64,000 bases of DNA from Bradyrhizobium cenepequi (GCF_020329485.1 NZ_JAGKJI010000017.1:81966-145965), one strand, 5' to 3'. Positions 1 to 9,758 are shown, numbered from the stretch's first letter. Numbers and translations: made by a program. The notes: generated by a model not told the origin, from the letters alone.

Positions 1-255
1 ACATCAACGTCGCCGACCGCGCCTGGTGGCGTCAATCGAACCGGAATTCCGTTTGGTTCGACCGAGATCAGCAACCTTGGGGTCAGTGGCACGCCGGCGG
101 TGCCATTGCCGACCATCTCGCCAACGCTCGGTATCGCCGGAACTTCTGCTCCGGCGGTGCCGCCGGTGCCCACGGTTACATCTCCGTCCACGGCTTCATC
201 CTCCACGACAGGCACAAGCAGCTTCCAGTGTCTCAGCACAGGTACCGGCTGCTGA
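1..255 (+). CDS. C-terminal part of a Pro/Ser/Thr-rich secreted protein
   Basis: An open frame runs from base 1 to a TGA at 253-255; the start lies outside the window. The 84 visible residues are almost entirely Pro, Ser, Thr, Gly, Ala and Val, include the segment TGIPFGSTEISNLG, and end in ...STGTGC, so the last residue is Cys. There is no membrane segment. A protein of similar composition that also ends in Cys lies at 34257-34703 on the minus strand. The low complexity suggests a secreted or surface protein, but the function is unknown. It ends 28 bp before the efflux adaptor start and may share a transcript with it. Confidence 0.5.
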   Translation, partial: TSTSPTAPGGVNRTGIPFGSTEISNLGVSGTPAVPLPTISPTLGIAGTSAPAVPPVPTVTSPSTASSSTTGTSSFQCLSTGTGC

Positions 256-283
256 ACAGTCTTGTGTCTCAACGAGGAGCATC

Positions 284-1462
284 ATGAAACGCAAAATCCT
301 TGTGTCGTGCTTGCTGACTGCCGTTTGTGCGGCCGGCGGCCTGCTGTACTCCATACATTCTCATCCCTTCGAGAAGGCGGATGCCTCGCCCGCTCCACCG
401 ACGGTGCCGATCGTCGCCACGACGGTCGCGCAGCATGACGTGCCGATCTATCTTACGGGCGTCGGTACGGTGATCGCGTACAACACCGATGTCGTGCGCG
501 CCCAGATCCAGGGGCAGATCATCAGCATCAACTTCACCGAAGGCCAAACCGTGCATGCAGGCGACCTGCTCGCGCAGATCGACCCACGCCCCTACCAGGC
601 CCTGGTTGATCAGTACACGGGCAATCTGGACCGCGATCAGGCGCAACTGGTAAATGCCCAGGCCAATCTCACCCGCTACACGACGCTGGGCGAGAAAGGC
701 TGGGCAACTCCGCAATTGCTCGAAACACAAAAGGCGCAAGTCGGTCAGCTGAAGGCGGCCATCAAGGCCGATCAGGCGCTGATCGACGCTGCGAAGGTGC
801 AGCTTAGCTTCACACGCCTGACGTCGCCGATCGATGGCGTGGTCGGGATTCGTCAGATCGACGTCGGCAACATCATCAGTCCGTCGACTGCAAACGGCCT
901 CGTCGTCGTCACGCAGCTCGACCCGATTTCGCTGATCTTCACGTTACCGGAGACGGTCCTGCCGCAAATCCAACAGCAACAGCAACAAACCAAAACGGCG
1001 CTCCCGGTTCTCGCCTACAGCCAAGACAATTCAGTCAAACTGGATCAGGGCGTGCTCGGACTCGTCAACAATGAGATTCTTCAGACTACCGGCTCAATCC
1101 AGCTCAAGGCGAATTTTTCCAACAAGTCGCGCCGGCTCTGGCCTGGCCAACTCGTCAACGCGCGACTGCTGGTCGACACGCGGCACAACGGCCTGACCAT
1201 TCCCGCGGGCGTCGTGCAGCAAGGCCCGACCGGCCCCTACGCCTACGTGGTCAATCCGGACAACACCGCCGCAGTTCGCCAAATCAAGGTCGCGCAAATC
1301 AGCGACGGACAGGCGCTGATTGATTCCGGCCTGCAGGCAAACGAGCAGGTCGTGGTCGATGGGCAGTACAAGCTGCAGCCGGGGGCGCATGTCACGATGC
1401 TGCACGGCAAGGCAGCACAGGAAGAAGCCGCACAGGACGCCCTGCAGGCGCCCATCCCATGA
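284..1462 (+). CDS. RND efflux periplasmic adaptor (membrane fusion protein)
   Basis: This 392-residue protein links an inner-membrane RND pump to an outer-membrane channel. Residues 1-30 form a signal or anchor segment (MKRKILVSCLLTAVCAAGG). It is followed by the barrel-sandwich hybrid (GQIISINFTEGQTVHAGDLLAQIDPRPY), a coiled-coil hairpin, the returning lipoyl half (LTSPIDGVVGIRQIDVGN) and a C-terminal beta barrel. The frame is open upstream to base 26, but ATG 284 has a GAGGAG ribosome site and starts at the signal peptide. The stop overlaps the permease start as ATGA, so the two are co-translated. No outer-membrane factor is visible. It resembles the MdtA group; the substrate is unknown. 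Confidence 0.93.
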   Translation: MKRKILVSCLLTAVCAAGGLLYSIHSHPFEKADASPAPPTVPIVATTVAQHDVPIYLTGVGTVIAYNTDVVRAQIQGQIISINFTEGQTVHAGDLLAQIDPRPYQALVDQYTGNLDRDQAQLVNAQANLTRYTTLGEKGWATPQLLETQKAQVGQLKAAIKADQALIDAAKVQLSFTRLTSPIDGVVGIRQIDVGNIISPSTANGLVVVTQLDPISLIFTLPETVLPQIQQQQQQTKTALPVLAYSQDNSVKLDQGVLGLVNNEILQTTGSIQLKANFSNKSRRLWPGQLVNARLLVDTRHNGLTIPAGVVQQGPTGPYAYVVNPDNTAAVRQIKVAQISDGQALIDSGLQANEQVVVDGQYKLQPGAHVTMLHGKAAQEEAAQDALQAPIP

Positions 1463-4400
1463 ACATTTCCGCACCCTTTATCTATCGGCCGATCGCGACC
1501 GCGCTGCTGATGGTCGCCCTGTTGGTGGGCGGTCTGGTCGCCTATCCGCTGTTGCCGGTCGCGTCGCTGCCGAACGTCAACTACCCGACGCTCACTGTCA
1601 CCGCGCAGCTCCCGGGCGCCGATCCGCAGACCATGGCCTCCACCGTAGCTTCGCCGCTCGAACTGCAATTCGGGGAAATCCCGGGTCTCACCCAGATGAC
1701 GTCCGCCAGCGCGCTCGGCTACACCCAGATCACCCTGCAGTTCGAGCTGAATCGCCAGATCGACGGCGCGGTCAGCGACACGCTGTCGGCCATCAACGCC
1801 GCCAATGCGTACCTGCCGGCGGGCCTGCCCTATCCGCCACTGATCCGCAAGGTTAACCCGGCGGAGACGCCGATTTTAGTTCTGGGCATCACCTCGGACA
1901 GCCTGCCGCTGACCGTTGTCGACGCCTACGCGCAAAATATTCTGCTGCAAAAGATCTCGCAGGTATCCGGCGTCGGCCTCGTCGGCGTCGGAGGTACACA
2001 GCAGCCGACCGTCCGCGTCCAGGTCGATCCGGAGGCACTGGCAGCTCGCGGCATCAACCTCGAGGACGTGCGAACGGTGCTTGGGCAAGCGAACGTCGAC
2101 CTCCCCAAGGGTACGCTCAACAGCCCGCGCCAGACCTATACGCTGAACACCAATGATCAGCTGTTCAAACCCGACCAATACGCTGACCTCGTCATCGCCT
2201 ATCGCAACGGATCGCCGGTCCGCATCCGCGATATCGGCCGCGCCGTCAGCGCGGGAGAAAATGAGTTGATCGCCGGCTGGTACAACAACAAGCGGGCGAT
2301 CATTCTGGCGATCCAGCGTCAGCCCGGCGCCAACGTTATCGAAACGGTGAGTCGGATCAAGGCGATGATGCCTGTGCTTCAAGCCTCGATCCCGGCTGCC
2401 GTCAAGGTAAATGTCATTTCCGATCGTACCCAGACCATCCGCGCATCGGTCGCCGACGTGCAGTTTACCCTGCTGCTGACCGTTGCACTGGTCGTCATGG
2501 TCATCTTCATATTCCTGCGCAATCTCTGGGCGACCATTATCCCGGCTGTCACCGTGCCGTTGTCATTGATCGGCACTTTCGCGGTTCTCTACGAAATGGG
2601 CTACAGCCTGGACAACCTTTCGCTCATGGCCCTGTCCATCGCAGTCGGATTCGTGGTCGACGACGCCGTCGTCGAGATCGAGAACATCACACGACATATA
2701 GAGGATGGCATGTCGCCGTATGACGCGGCGCTCAAGGGGTCCGGCGAGATCGGCTTCACCGTCATGGCGATCACGTTCTCGCTGATTGCGGTGTTTATTC
2801 CATTGTTCTTGATGGGCGGCTATGTCGGCCTGCTGTTCCGCGAGTTCGCGATCACCGTGAGCGTCGCGCTCGTTCTGTCGCTGATCATCTCGCGGACGCT
2901 CACGCCGATGATGTGCGCTTATCTGCTCAAGCCTGAAAGCAAGGAGCACGGGTGGCTCTACCGGATGTCGGAGCGCGGCTTTGACGGTCTGCTCTACGCA
3001 TATGAGGGCGGCCTCAGGATCGTGCTGCGTCACCGCTTCACCACGCTGATGGTGATGCTGGGCACGATTGCGCTGACCGGTTACCTCTATGTTGTCATTC
3101 CAAAAGGCTTCTTCCCCCAACAGGATACCGGATTGATCATCGGGCAGTCAGAGGCGGCACAGGACATTTCCTTCCAGGCGATGAAGGAGCGCCAGCAAGC
3201 CTTGCTCGACGCCATCATGAGGGATCCGGCCGTCGCGACTATCGGTTCGGCCGTCGGTGCCGGCGGCGGCAGCTACACACTTAACGATGGCCGCGTCTTC
3301 ATTCAACTCAAGCCCGCCAACCAGCGTGAGCCGATCGAGAAGGTGATCGCCAGGCTGCGGACCAACCTGGCCAAGATCCAGGGCATTACGCTCTACATGC
3401 AGGCGGCCCAGGACATAACGGTCGGGGCGCGGCTGAACAAGACCCAATTCCAGTACACGATGAACGACGCCGATCCCGGCGAGCTCAGCCATTGGGCGTC
3501 GCTGTTCCTTGACAAGTTCAAGTCGGTTCCCGGCATCACCGACGTGGCCACCGACCAGCTCAGCTCCGGCCCACTGCTCGACATCACGATCAAACGCGAA
3601 GTCGCATCGAGCTACGGCATCCTGCCTTACACAATCGACAATACGCTCGACGACGCCTTCGGCCAACGCATCGTGTCGACTATGTACACCACGCTCCAGC
3701 AATACCACGTCATTCTGGAAGTGAACCCGAAATTCCAGTACGGCCCCGAAGCGATCAACGGCATCTACGTCAAATCGTCGAGCGGGCAGCAGGTGCCCTT
3801 ATCCACGCTGGTCGATTCAGTCGTGAAGGTCGCGCCCCTCGTGATCAACCACACCGGCCAGTTCCCGTCGGTGACGATCTCGTTCAATCTCGCGCCGGGC
3901 ACCGCGATCGGCCAGGCGGTCAGCGCTATTCAGGCGGTCGAAAAGGAACTGCATCCGCCTCTCTCAGTGCAAACCAGCTTCCAGGGCAACGCGCAGGCTT
4001 TCGGTGCGTCCCTGAAGAGCACGCCGATCCTCATCCTCGCCTCGCTCTTCGTCATCTATATCATTCTCGGGGTACTCTACGAGAGCGTGATCCACCCGAT
4101 CACCATTATCTCCACGCTGCCTTCGGCCGGCGTCGGCGCACTGCTGTTGCTGATGGCGGCTCACTATGATCTGAGCGTGATTGCAATCGTCGGCATCATA
4201 CTGCTGATTGGCATCGTCAAGAAGAACGGCATCATGCTGGTGGATTTCGCCTTGCAGGCCGAACAGAACGAGGGCCTCTCGACAGAGGAATCGATCTATC
4301 AGGCCTGCATCAAGCGCTTTCGTCCCATTCTCATGACGACGATGGCGGCGCTGCTTGGCGCCGTGCCGATGATGGTGGGTACGGGAGTCGGCTCGGAGAT

Positions 4401-4569
4401 TCGCCAGCCGCTCGGCTACGCCATCGTCGGCGGTCTGGCCCTGTCCCAGATTCTCACCCTCTATACGACGCCGGTCGTCTACATCTACCTCGACCGGCTG
4501 CAAACCAGGCTGTTCGGCGAAAAGAAGCGAGCGGAGACCGGACTGGCTGAGGCGACGCCTGCAGAATGA
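1459..4569 (+). CDS. RND efflux permease (HAE1/MdtB-MdtC type)
   Basis: At 1036 residues this has the normal length of a hydrophobe/amphiphile RND pump. The first membrane helix (residues ~12-30) is followed by a large periplasmic domain, a helix bundle with the conserved GFVVDDAVVEIENITRHIE segment carrying the proton-relay Asp residues (~residues 405-415), a second periplasmic domain, and a second bundle with IVKKNGIMLVDFA (~925). It exports drugs or other amphiphiles with the adaptor at 284-1462. The C-terminus ends ATPAE, as in the aquaporin and the FDH cytochrome b of this window. A 16-bp tandem duplication covers the stop codon. Confidence 0.95.
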   Translation: MNISAPFIYRPIATALLMVALLVGGLVAYPLLPVASLPNVNYPTLTVTAQLPGADPQTMASTVASPLELQFGEIPGLTQMTSASALGYTQITLQFELNRQIDGAVSDTLSAINAANAYLPAGLPYPPLIRKVNPAETPILVLGITSDSLPLTVVDAYAQNILLQKISQVSGVGLVGVGGTQQPTVRVQVDPEALAARGINLEDVRTVLGQANVDLPKGTLNSPRQTYTLNTNDQLFKPDQYADLVIAYRNGSPVRIRDIGRAVSAGENELIAGWYNNKRAIILAIQRQPGANVIETVSRIKAMMPVLQASIPAAVKVNVISDRTQTIRASVADVQFTLLLTVALVVMVIFIFLRNLWATIIPAVTVPLSLIGTFAVLYEMGYSLDNLSLMALSIAVGFVVDDAVVEIENITRHIEDGMSPYDAALKGSGEIGFTVMAITFSLIAVFIPLFLMGGYVGLLFREFAITVSVALVLSLIISRTLTPMMCAYLLKPESKEHGWLYRMSERGFDGLLYAYEGGLRIVLRHRFTTLMVMLGTIALTGYLYVVIPKGFFPQQDTGLIIGQSEAAQDISFQAMKERQQALLDAIMRDPAVATIGSAVGAGGGSYTLNDGRVFIQLKPANQREPIEKVIARLRTNLAKIQGITLYMQAAQDITVGARLNKTQFQYTMNDADPGELSHWASLFLDKFKSVPGITDVATDQLSSGPLLDITIKREVASSYGILPYTIDNTLDDAFGQRIVSTMYTTLQQYHVILEVNPKFQYGPEAINGIYVKSSSGQQVPLSTLVDSVVKVAPLVINHTGQFPSVTISFNLAPGTAIGQAVSAIQAVEKELHPPLSVQTSFQGNAQAFGASLKSTPILILASLFVIYIILGVLYESVIHPITIISTLPSAGVGALLLLMAAHYDLSVIAIVGIILLIGIVKKNGIMLVDFALQAEQNEGLSTEESIYQACIKRFRPILMTTMAALLGAVPMMVGTGVGSEIRQPLGYAIVGGLALSQILTLYTTPVVYIYLDRLQTRLFGEKKRAETGLAEATPAE

Positions 4570-4585
4570 GACGCCTGCAGAATGA
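4554..4585 (+). repeat. 16-bp tandem duplication across a stop codon
   Basis: The unit gacgcctgcagaatga occurs twice in a row without mismatch (4554-4569 and 4570-4585). The first copy encodes the last residues and stop of the RND permease; the second is downstream. It looks like a recent slippage or short duplication with no coding consequence. Confidence 0.9.
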
Positions 4586-4649
4586 AACGTGTCTCGACCG
4601 GCCCCGCTCCATCGCTTCGACAATTGCGCGCGCCCTGCAACGCGGATCA

Positions 4650-4692
4650 CTAAACTCCAATTTAGTGGTCCTCCAATTGTCCGTCGCTTAGC
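4650..4692 (+). promoter_or_regulatory. Shared palindrome/-10 promoter, site 1 (cupin and pao genes)
   Basis: CTAAAC-TCCA-ATTTAG-TGG lies at 4650-4668, a near-perfect palindrome. CTTAGC at 4687-4692 takes the -10 position 18 nt after TGG, the weakest -10 of the set, and the cupin ATG follows 41 nt further on. The same arrangement recurs at seven other places in the window. Confidence 0.6.
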
Positions 4693-4727
4693 TTTCCAAC
4701 TGATGATCCAAATTGATCCAGGACGCC

Positions 4728-5129
4728 ATGAATTCTTCTGCAATTCGCATCGTCAGCCCCGCTGAATTCGATCAAGGAACCGCGCAGACGCCGGGCTCCG
4801 AACGTCGCGCCGCGATCGCACCGGCACTTGGCATTGCGTCGGCCATCTGGGGCGGCCTGTTCGAAGTAGAGCCGGGATCGCGGACGGGAATTCATCATCA
4901 CGGAGAGCAGGAAACGATCGCCTACGTACTCTCGGGAGTCTGCGAAATTCGTTGGGGCATAAGTGGAGAATCAGTTGCGCGCGCCGAGGCCGGCGATTTC
5001 ATTCATGTTCCCGCCTTTCTGCCCCACATGGAAATCAACCCCTCGAAATTCGAACCATTTCGATGGGTGGTCGTGCGCAGCACCGCGACACCCATCGTCG
5101 TCAACCTTCCGGACGACGCCTGGCCGTGA
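4728..5129 (+). CDS. Single-domain cupin protein
   Basis: This is a 133-residue small beta-barrel protein. The metal-binding cupin motif is visible as GIHHHGEQETIAYVLSG (residues ~52-68), with the second half AGDFIHVPAFLPHME. There is no signal peptide, so it is probably cytoplasmic. A TTG at 4713 is in frame, but ATG 4728 is preceded by an AGGA-like site and gives a natural N-terminus. It sits directly behind regulatory site 1 and 93 bp before the aldehyde oxidoreductase genes, suggesting co-regulation. Cupins of this size include isomerases and small-molecule sensors; the substrate cannot be told. Confidence 0.85.
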   Translation: MNSSAIRIVSPAEFDQGTAQTPGSERRAAIAPALGIASAIWGGLFEVEPGSRTGIHHHGEQETIAYVLSGVCEIRWGISGESVARAEAGDFIHVPAFLPHMEINPSKFEPFRWVVVRSTATPIVVNLPDDAWP

Positions 5130-5222
5130 GCGGGTGTCTTCCTGCTGAAAGCAGGGCGGCACCGGACCGTAAGCCCGATGCCTTCCTGCAACTAGCCTTG
5201 ACTTTGCGAACATGGAGCAATC

Positions 5223-5891
5223 ATGGACGACCACGAATCCAATAGAGAACCGGATGCACCAATTCGATTTGAGGTTACCCGCCGCACCGTCATCGAGGCC
5301 GGAACTACCGCGATGTTGTTGACCGCGCTTCCGCGCGCCGCTATCGCCGCCGGTTCCGTCAACAACAATGAGCCGGCCCCGCCTCCCGTGAGCGTCGCAC
5401 TTCAGATCAACGGCCGTCCGCATTCGCTGACGCTTGATCCCCGAACGACACTGCTCGATGCCTTGCGGGAACACCTCGCGCTGACCGGATCGAAAAAGGG
5501 GTGCGATCACGGCCAATGCGGTGCGTGCACGGTGCTGATTGAAGGACGCCGCATCAATTCCTGCCTGACGCTTGCTATGATGCATGATGGCCAATCGGTC
5601 ACCACGATCGAGGGGCTCGTGCAAGGCAAGAATTTGCATCCATTGCAGACAGCCTTCGTCGAGCATGACGGTTTCCAGTGCGGTTACTGCACTTCCGGCC
5701 AGATCTGCTCGGCCATCGGAATGCTGGCCGAAAGCCGGTCGGGCATGCCGAGCTACGTGACCGAGGACTTGACGAAGTCTGCCGCTGAACTCACCGATGC
5801 GGAAATCCGCGAGAGAATGAGCGGCAACATCTGTCGCTGCGCAGCCTATCCCAACATCGTGGCGGCCATCAAACAAGCTTCAGGACTCTGA
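5223..5891 (+). CDS. paoA: Aldehyde oxidoreductase iron-sulfur subunit, PaoA-like
   Basis: This 222-residue subunit of the xanthine oxidase family carries two [2Fe-2S] clusters. The plant-type ferredoxin site is KKGCDHGQCGACTVLIEG with a fourth Cys in RINSC; the second cluster uses FQCGYCTSGQIC and GNICRCAAYPN. A TRRTVIEAG segment followed by a hydrophobic stretch and AIAAG (residues 19-44) resembles a Tat signal, as in the periplasmic E. coli PaoA. The FAD subunit starts one base after the stop. It passes electrons from the molybdenum site of PaoC towards FAD or the attached cytochrome. Confidence 0.92.
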   Translation: MDDHESNREPDAPIRFEVTRRTVIEAGTTAMLLTALPRAAIAAGSVNNNEPAPPPVSVALQINGRPHSLTLDPRTTLLDALREHLALTGSKKGCDHGQCGACTVLIEGRRINSCLTLAMMHDGQSVTTIEGLVQGKNLHPLQTAFVEHDGFQCGYCTSGQICSAIGMLAESRSGMPSYVTEDLTKSAAELTDAEIRERMSGNICRCAAYPNIVAAIKQASGL

Positions 5892-5892
5892 C

Positions 5893-6873
5893 ATGAAAGC
5901 CTTTACCTACCAACGCACCGATTCGACGGCGCAAGCGGCCGCCGCCGCTGTCCAGCCCGGTGCGAAAATCATCGCCGGCGGCACTAATTTGCTCGACCTG
6001 ATGAAATTGCAGGTCGAGACACCTTCGAATCTGGTCGATATCAACCGCCTGCCGCTCGACAAAACCGAAGAGACGCCTGACGGCGGACTGCGTATCGGCG
6101 CGCTGGTTCGCAACAGCGATCTCGCTGCCGACCCGCGCGTACGGCAGCGCTACGGCGTGCTCAGCCGCGCGCTGCTGGCAGGCGCCAGTGCGCAGTTGCG
6201 CAACAAGGCAACGACCGGTGGCAACCTGCTGCAGCGAACACGCTGCTACTATTTCTATGACATCACAAAGCCCTGCAACAAGCGCAATCCCGGCTCCGGC
6301 TGTGCGGCGCTCGCCGGCTTCAACCGCATTCACGCCATTTTGGGTGCCAGCGAGCACTGCATTGCGACGCATCCGTCCGACATGGCGGTGGCGATGCGGG
6401 CGCTTGACGCCAAGGTAGAGACGGTCAATCGTCATGGCGAAACCAAAGTGATTCCGATCGCGGAGTTCTATCGTCTTCCCGGCGACACTCCCGAGATCGA
6501 GACGTCGCTCAAGCCAGGCGAGATTATCACTGCGGTGACGCTGCCTCCGCCGCCTCCAGGTGTGCAGGTTTACCGAAAGGTCCGCGATCGTGCTTCCTAC
6601 GCCTTTGCGCTGGTTTCCGTCGCCGCAATCGTCGATAGCACGCGCGGCCGGATCCGCTCGGCCCGGCTGGCCTTCGGCGGGTTGGCGCATAGGCCGTGGC
6701 GGGTGGCGCAGGCCGAGCAGAGGTTGGTCAACGCAGCTGCGAACACGACCACTTTGAACTCGGCCGCAGATGCCGTTCTCGAAGGCGCGCGCGGGTTCGG
6801 CGGCAACGATTTCAAGGTGCCGCTGACGCGGCGCACGCTGCACAGCGTGCTTGCAGAGACGACCCGGACCTGA
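5893..6873 (+). CDS. paoB: Aldehyde oxidoreductase FAD subunit, PaoB-like
   Basis: This is a 326-residue FAD-binding subunit of the CO dehydrogenase/xanthine dehydrogenase type. The FAD-binding loop AKIIAGGTNLLDLMK is at residues ~20-35. Residues ~117-160 hold RTRCYYFYDITKPCNKRNPGSGC and a later SEHC; this Cys-rich insert is characteristic of PaoB, where it binds an extra [4Fe-4S] cluster. The pattern separates this enzyme from ordinary xanthine dehydrogenases. It lies in a tight operon between paoA and paoC. Confidence 0.92.
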   Translation: MKAFTYQRTDSTAQAAAAAVQPGAKIIAGGTNLLDLMKLQVETPSNLVDINRLPLDKTEETPDGGLRIGALVRNSDLAADPRVRQRYGVLSRALLAGASAQLRNKATTGGNLLQRTRCYYFYDITKPCNKRNPGSGCAALAGFNRIHAILGASEHCIATHPSDMAVAMRALDAKVETVNRHGETKVIPIAEFYRLPGDTPEIETSLKPGEIITAVTLPPPPPGVQVYRKVRDRASYAFALVSVAAIVDSTRGRIRSARLAFGGLAHRPWRVAQAEQRLVNAAANTTTLNSAADAVLEGARGFGGNDFKVPLTRRTLHSVLAETTRT

Positions 6874-6885
6874 GGGAGCGAACGC

Positions 6886-9087
6886 ATGGAAATGAACTCA
6901 CCCGTTGGTCCCAATGCCCTCGATAGACCAGGCATCGTCGGCAAGCCACTCGACCGCGTGGACGGGCCATTGAAGGTTACCGGCGGCGCGCGCTACGCCT
7001 ATGAGATGCAACAGGACAGCGTGCTGTATGGTTTTGTGGTCGAGGCCTCGATCGGAAAAGGAAGGATCAAATCGATTGACACGCGGGCGGCGGAAAAGGC
7101 GCCGGGCGTCGCGCTGGTTCTCACCCATCGCAACGCGCCCGCGCAAGGCACCGGCAACCACCGCGAAGCGCATCCCGTGCTCACCGGGCCGCAGGTGACG
7201 CGCTACGGCCAGCCGGTTGCGTTCGTGGTTGCGGAAAGTTTTGAGCAGGCCCGGGCGGCGGCTTACCTCGTAGACGTAAAATACGATCGGTCGAACGGGA
7301 AATACGCGCTGCGTAGCAACCTCAATGAGGCGTGCGTCCCAAAGCCAATCGATGCGCCAGCAGCCGACAGCGCGGTGGGCGATTTCGCAAGCGCATTCGC
7401 CGGTGCTCCGGTGCAACTCGACGTGACCTATACCACTCCGCTGCAGAGCCACGCGATGATGGAACCGCATGCCACCCTTGCGGCGTGGGACGGCGACAAG
7501 TTGACCCTGCACACGGCAAATCAGATGCTCAACCAGGGTCAGCGGGTGATCGCGACGACCTTGAAAATTCCCGCCGAAAACATTCGCCTGATCAGCCCGT
7601 TCATCGGCGGCGGCTTTGGAGGCAAGCTGTGGGTCAACGCCGATGCCGTCCTGGCAGCTATCGCATCACGGCAGCTCAAGCGGCCGGTAAAAATCGCGCT
7701 GACGCGGCAGCAGATCTTTCACGTCACGACGCACCGCTCCGACACGATCCAGCGGCTGCGCCTGGGCACCGATCGCGAGGGCCGGATCCTCGCCATCGGC
7801 CACGACGTTTTCTCGGGCAATCTGCCCAGCGAGCAAACCTATGAGGGCGCTGCCCTCCAGACCCGCACCCTCTATGCCGGGCCCAATCGATTGACACGAC
7901 ACCGTCTTGCACCACTGGATATTCCGGTCGCCTCGTCAATGCGCGCGCCCGGCGAAGCCGTCGGCTTGATGGCGCTCGAATGTGCCATGGACGAACTTGC
8001 GGAGAAGTTGAATCTCGACCCGATCGAATTGCGCATTCGAAACGAGCCGAGCGAAGACCCGGAAAAGCATATTCCCTATTCCAGCCGTCACTTGATCCCC
8101 TGCATGCAGGAAGGTGCGCGCCGCTTTGGATGGGACAAACGCAATCCAAAGCCGGGCCAGCTTCGCGATGGACGCTGGTTGCTAGGGATTGGCATGGCCG
8201 CGGCAACACGCGGCAATCCGCTTCTGCTTTCGAAGGCAAATGTCCGACTGGATCCCGACGGTACTTGCACCGTGCGAATGGCGATGACTGACATCGGCAC
8301 CGGCACCTACACCATCCTGGCGCAAATCGCAGCGGAGATGCTCGGCCTGCCGACGGAACGCGTCCGGGTCGAACTCGGTGATACCAGCTTTCCGCAGGCG
8401 GCAGGTTCAGGTGGCTCATGGGGCGCGGGCAGCTCGGGCTCCGCCCTGTTCGAGGCATGCAATGCGCTGTGCGAAAAGCTGGCACGGACCGCCGGCATGG
8501 ATTCGGCAACCGCAACGTTCGCCAACGGCAGTATCGCATCGGGCGAACAGTCCAGAAAGCTGACGGACCTTGTGGGCGCCGGGATGGAGGCAGACGGCGA
8601 AATTCGGCCCGGCAGCAACAACAAGGAATTTTCGCAACAATCTTACGGCGCGCATTTCGCCGAGGTCGGCGTAGATGAAGACACCGGTGAGGTGCGGCTG
8701 CGGCGCATGCTCGGCGTATTCACCGCCGGCCGTGTTCTCAACGCAAAGACAGCACGCTCACAGGCGATCGGCGGAATGGCGTTTGGCGTCGGCGCGGCGT
8801 TGCAGGAAGCGATGGCGCTCGATCCGCGTTTCGGCTTGTTCGTCAATCACGATCTCGCAGAATACCACGTGCCGGTGCACGCCGACATTCCGGCGATTGA
8901 CGCCATCTTTCTCGACGAGTTGGACGACAGATCCAATCCGCTGAAAAGCAAGGGCATCGGCGAACTCGGCATCTGCGGCGCCGGCGCCTCGATCGCCAAT
9001 GCGGTCTACAATGCGTGCGGCGTCCGCATTCGAGACTATCCGATCACACTCGATAAACTGCTTTCCGGGCTGCCGGTGCGCACATGA
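6886..9087 (+). CDS. paoC: Aldehyde oxidoreductase molybdenum subunit, PaoC-like
   Basis: The 733-residue large subunit binds the molybdopterin cofactor and oxidises aldehydes to acids. The start follows a GAGGGAG ribosome site; ATG 6892 is an alternative two codons in. Recognisable stretches are the cofactor loop FIGGGFGGKLW (~residue 240), SSMRAPGE (~345), GSGGSWGAGSSG (~510) and KGIGELGICGAGASI, in which Glu ~693 matches the catalytic Glu of E. coli PaoC. Length agrees with PaoC. The stop overlaps the next gene, a c-type cytochrome, suggesting electrons go to cytochrome rather than O2. Confidence 0.94.
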   Translation: MEMNSPVGPNALDRPGIVGKPLDRVDGPLKVTGGARYAYEMQQDSVLYGFVVEASIGKGRIKSIDTRAAEKAPGVALVLTHRNAPAQGTGNHREAHPVLTGPQVTRYGQPVAFVVAESFEQARAAAYLVDVKYDRSNGKYALRSNLNEACVPKPIDAPAADSAVGDFASAFAGAPVQLDVTYTTPLQSHAMMEPHATLAAWDGDKLTLHTANQMLNQGQRVIATTLKIPAENIRLISPFIGGGFGGKLWVNADAVLAAIASRQLKRPVKIALTRQQIFHVTTHRSDTIQRLRLGTDREGRILAIGHDVFSGNLPSEQTYEGAALQTRTLYAGPNRLTRHRLAPLDIPVASSMRAPGEAVGLMALECAMDELAEKLNLDPIELRIRNEPSEDPEKHIPYSSRHLIPCMQEGARRFGWDKRNPKPGQLRDGRWLLGIGMAAATRGNPLLLSKANVRLDPDGTCTVRMAMTDIGTGTYTILAQIAAEMLGLPTERVRVELGDTSFPQAAGSGGSWGAGSSGSALFEACNALCEKLARTAGMDSATATFANGSIASGEQSRKLTDLVGAGMEADGEIRPGSNNKEFSQQSYGAHFAEVGVDEDTGEVRLRRMLGVFTAGRVLNAKTARSQAIGGMAFGVGAALQEAMALDPRFGLFVNHDLAEYHVPVHADIPAIDAIFLDELDDRSNPLKSKGIGELGICGAGASIANAVYNACGVRIRDYPITLDKLLSGLPVRT

Positions 9088-9626
9088 CCCGCATTGAAGC
9101 GACAAGCCGCCGTCGTCGCCCGATCGCAGTTGCCTCGATCGCAATTGGCGCAGCGGCCATCCTAGCAATTTTTCTCGCTGCCCCGCGCAGCGCGGCAGCA
9201 GATCGGGAGACTGCGCCCTCACCTCGGGCAACCGAATATCTGCCGAGGATCAGCGACCTGATGATCGAGACCATTCAACCGCGGCATGAGCGGCTCTGGC
9301 GCGCCTGGCAGGATGGCAGCTGGGACTTTGCAGCCTACGAGCTTGGAAATCTCAAAGGCGCGTTCAATCGCCTGGGCCACGCCCACCCAACTCAAGGCAA
9401 CATTTCCCTCCCGGACATGATCACCTCCGTCACGGAGCAGCCGTTTAACGAACTCGGCACCGCGATTCAATCCAAAGACGGCGCAGCATTCGCCAAGGCC
9501 TATACCGATCTGACAGATGCATGCAATTCATGCCATCAGGCCCTCAATCACGGCGTGGTTGAAATTCGCGTGCCAAACCGGACATCAACATCGGATTTGG
9601 GCGGCACCAGCGCGCCGCGAAATTGA
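9084..9626 (+). CDS. Membrane-anchored or periplasmic c-type cytochrome attached to the pao operon
   Basis: This 180-residue protein has a hydrophobic N-terminal segment (residues ~12-32, IAVASIAIGAAAILAIF) and a single heme-binding site CNSCH near residue 150, which places it outside the cytoplasmic membrane. The fold ahead of the site (ERLWRAWQDGSWDFAAYELGN...) resembles helical cytochrome c'-like proteins. Its ATG overlaps the paoC stop as ATGA, so it is probably translated with the enzyme and acts as its electron acceptor. The partner role is inferred from position alone. Confidence 0.8.
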   Translation: MTRIEATSRRRRPIAVASIAIGAAAILAIFLAAPRSAAADRETAPSPRATEYLPRISDLMIETIQPRHERLWRAWQDGSWDFAAYELGNLKGAFNRLGHAHPTQGNISLPDMITSVTEQPFNELGTAIQSKDGAAFAKAYTDLTDACNSCHQALNHGVVEIRVPNRTSTSDLGGTSAPRN

Positions 9627-9677
9627 TGCTCGCAATGCGCGCGCTGACCCTGATAGCCGCTCGATCCGTGGCATTTT

Positions 9678-9720
9678 CTAAATGCAAATTTAATGGCTCT
9701 CGATACGCGGGAACCTATCT
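9678..9720 (+). promoter_or_regulatory. Shared palindrome/-10 promoter, site 2 (bicupin gene)
   Basis: CTAAAT-GCAA-ATTTAA-TGG is at 9678-9696 and CTATCT at 9715-9720, exactly 18 nt between TGG and the -10. The bicupin ATG lies 44 nt beyond the start of the -10. An additional AACCTATCTTTTAGGT partial palindrome overlaps the -10. Confidence 0.7.
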
Positions 9721-9758
9721 TTTAGGTACCTAATCACTTCCAAGCCAAGAGAGGTTAC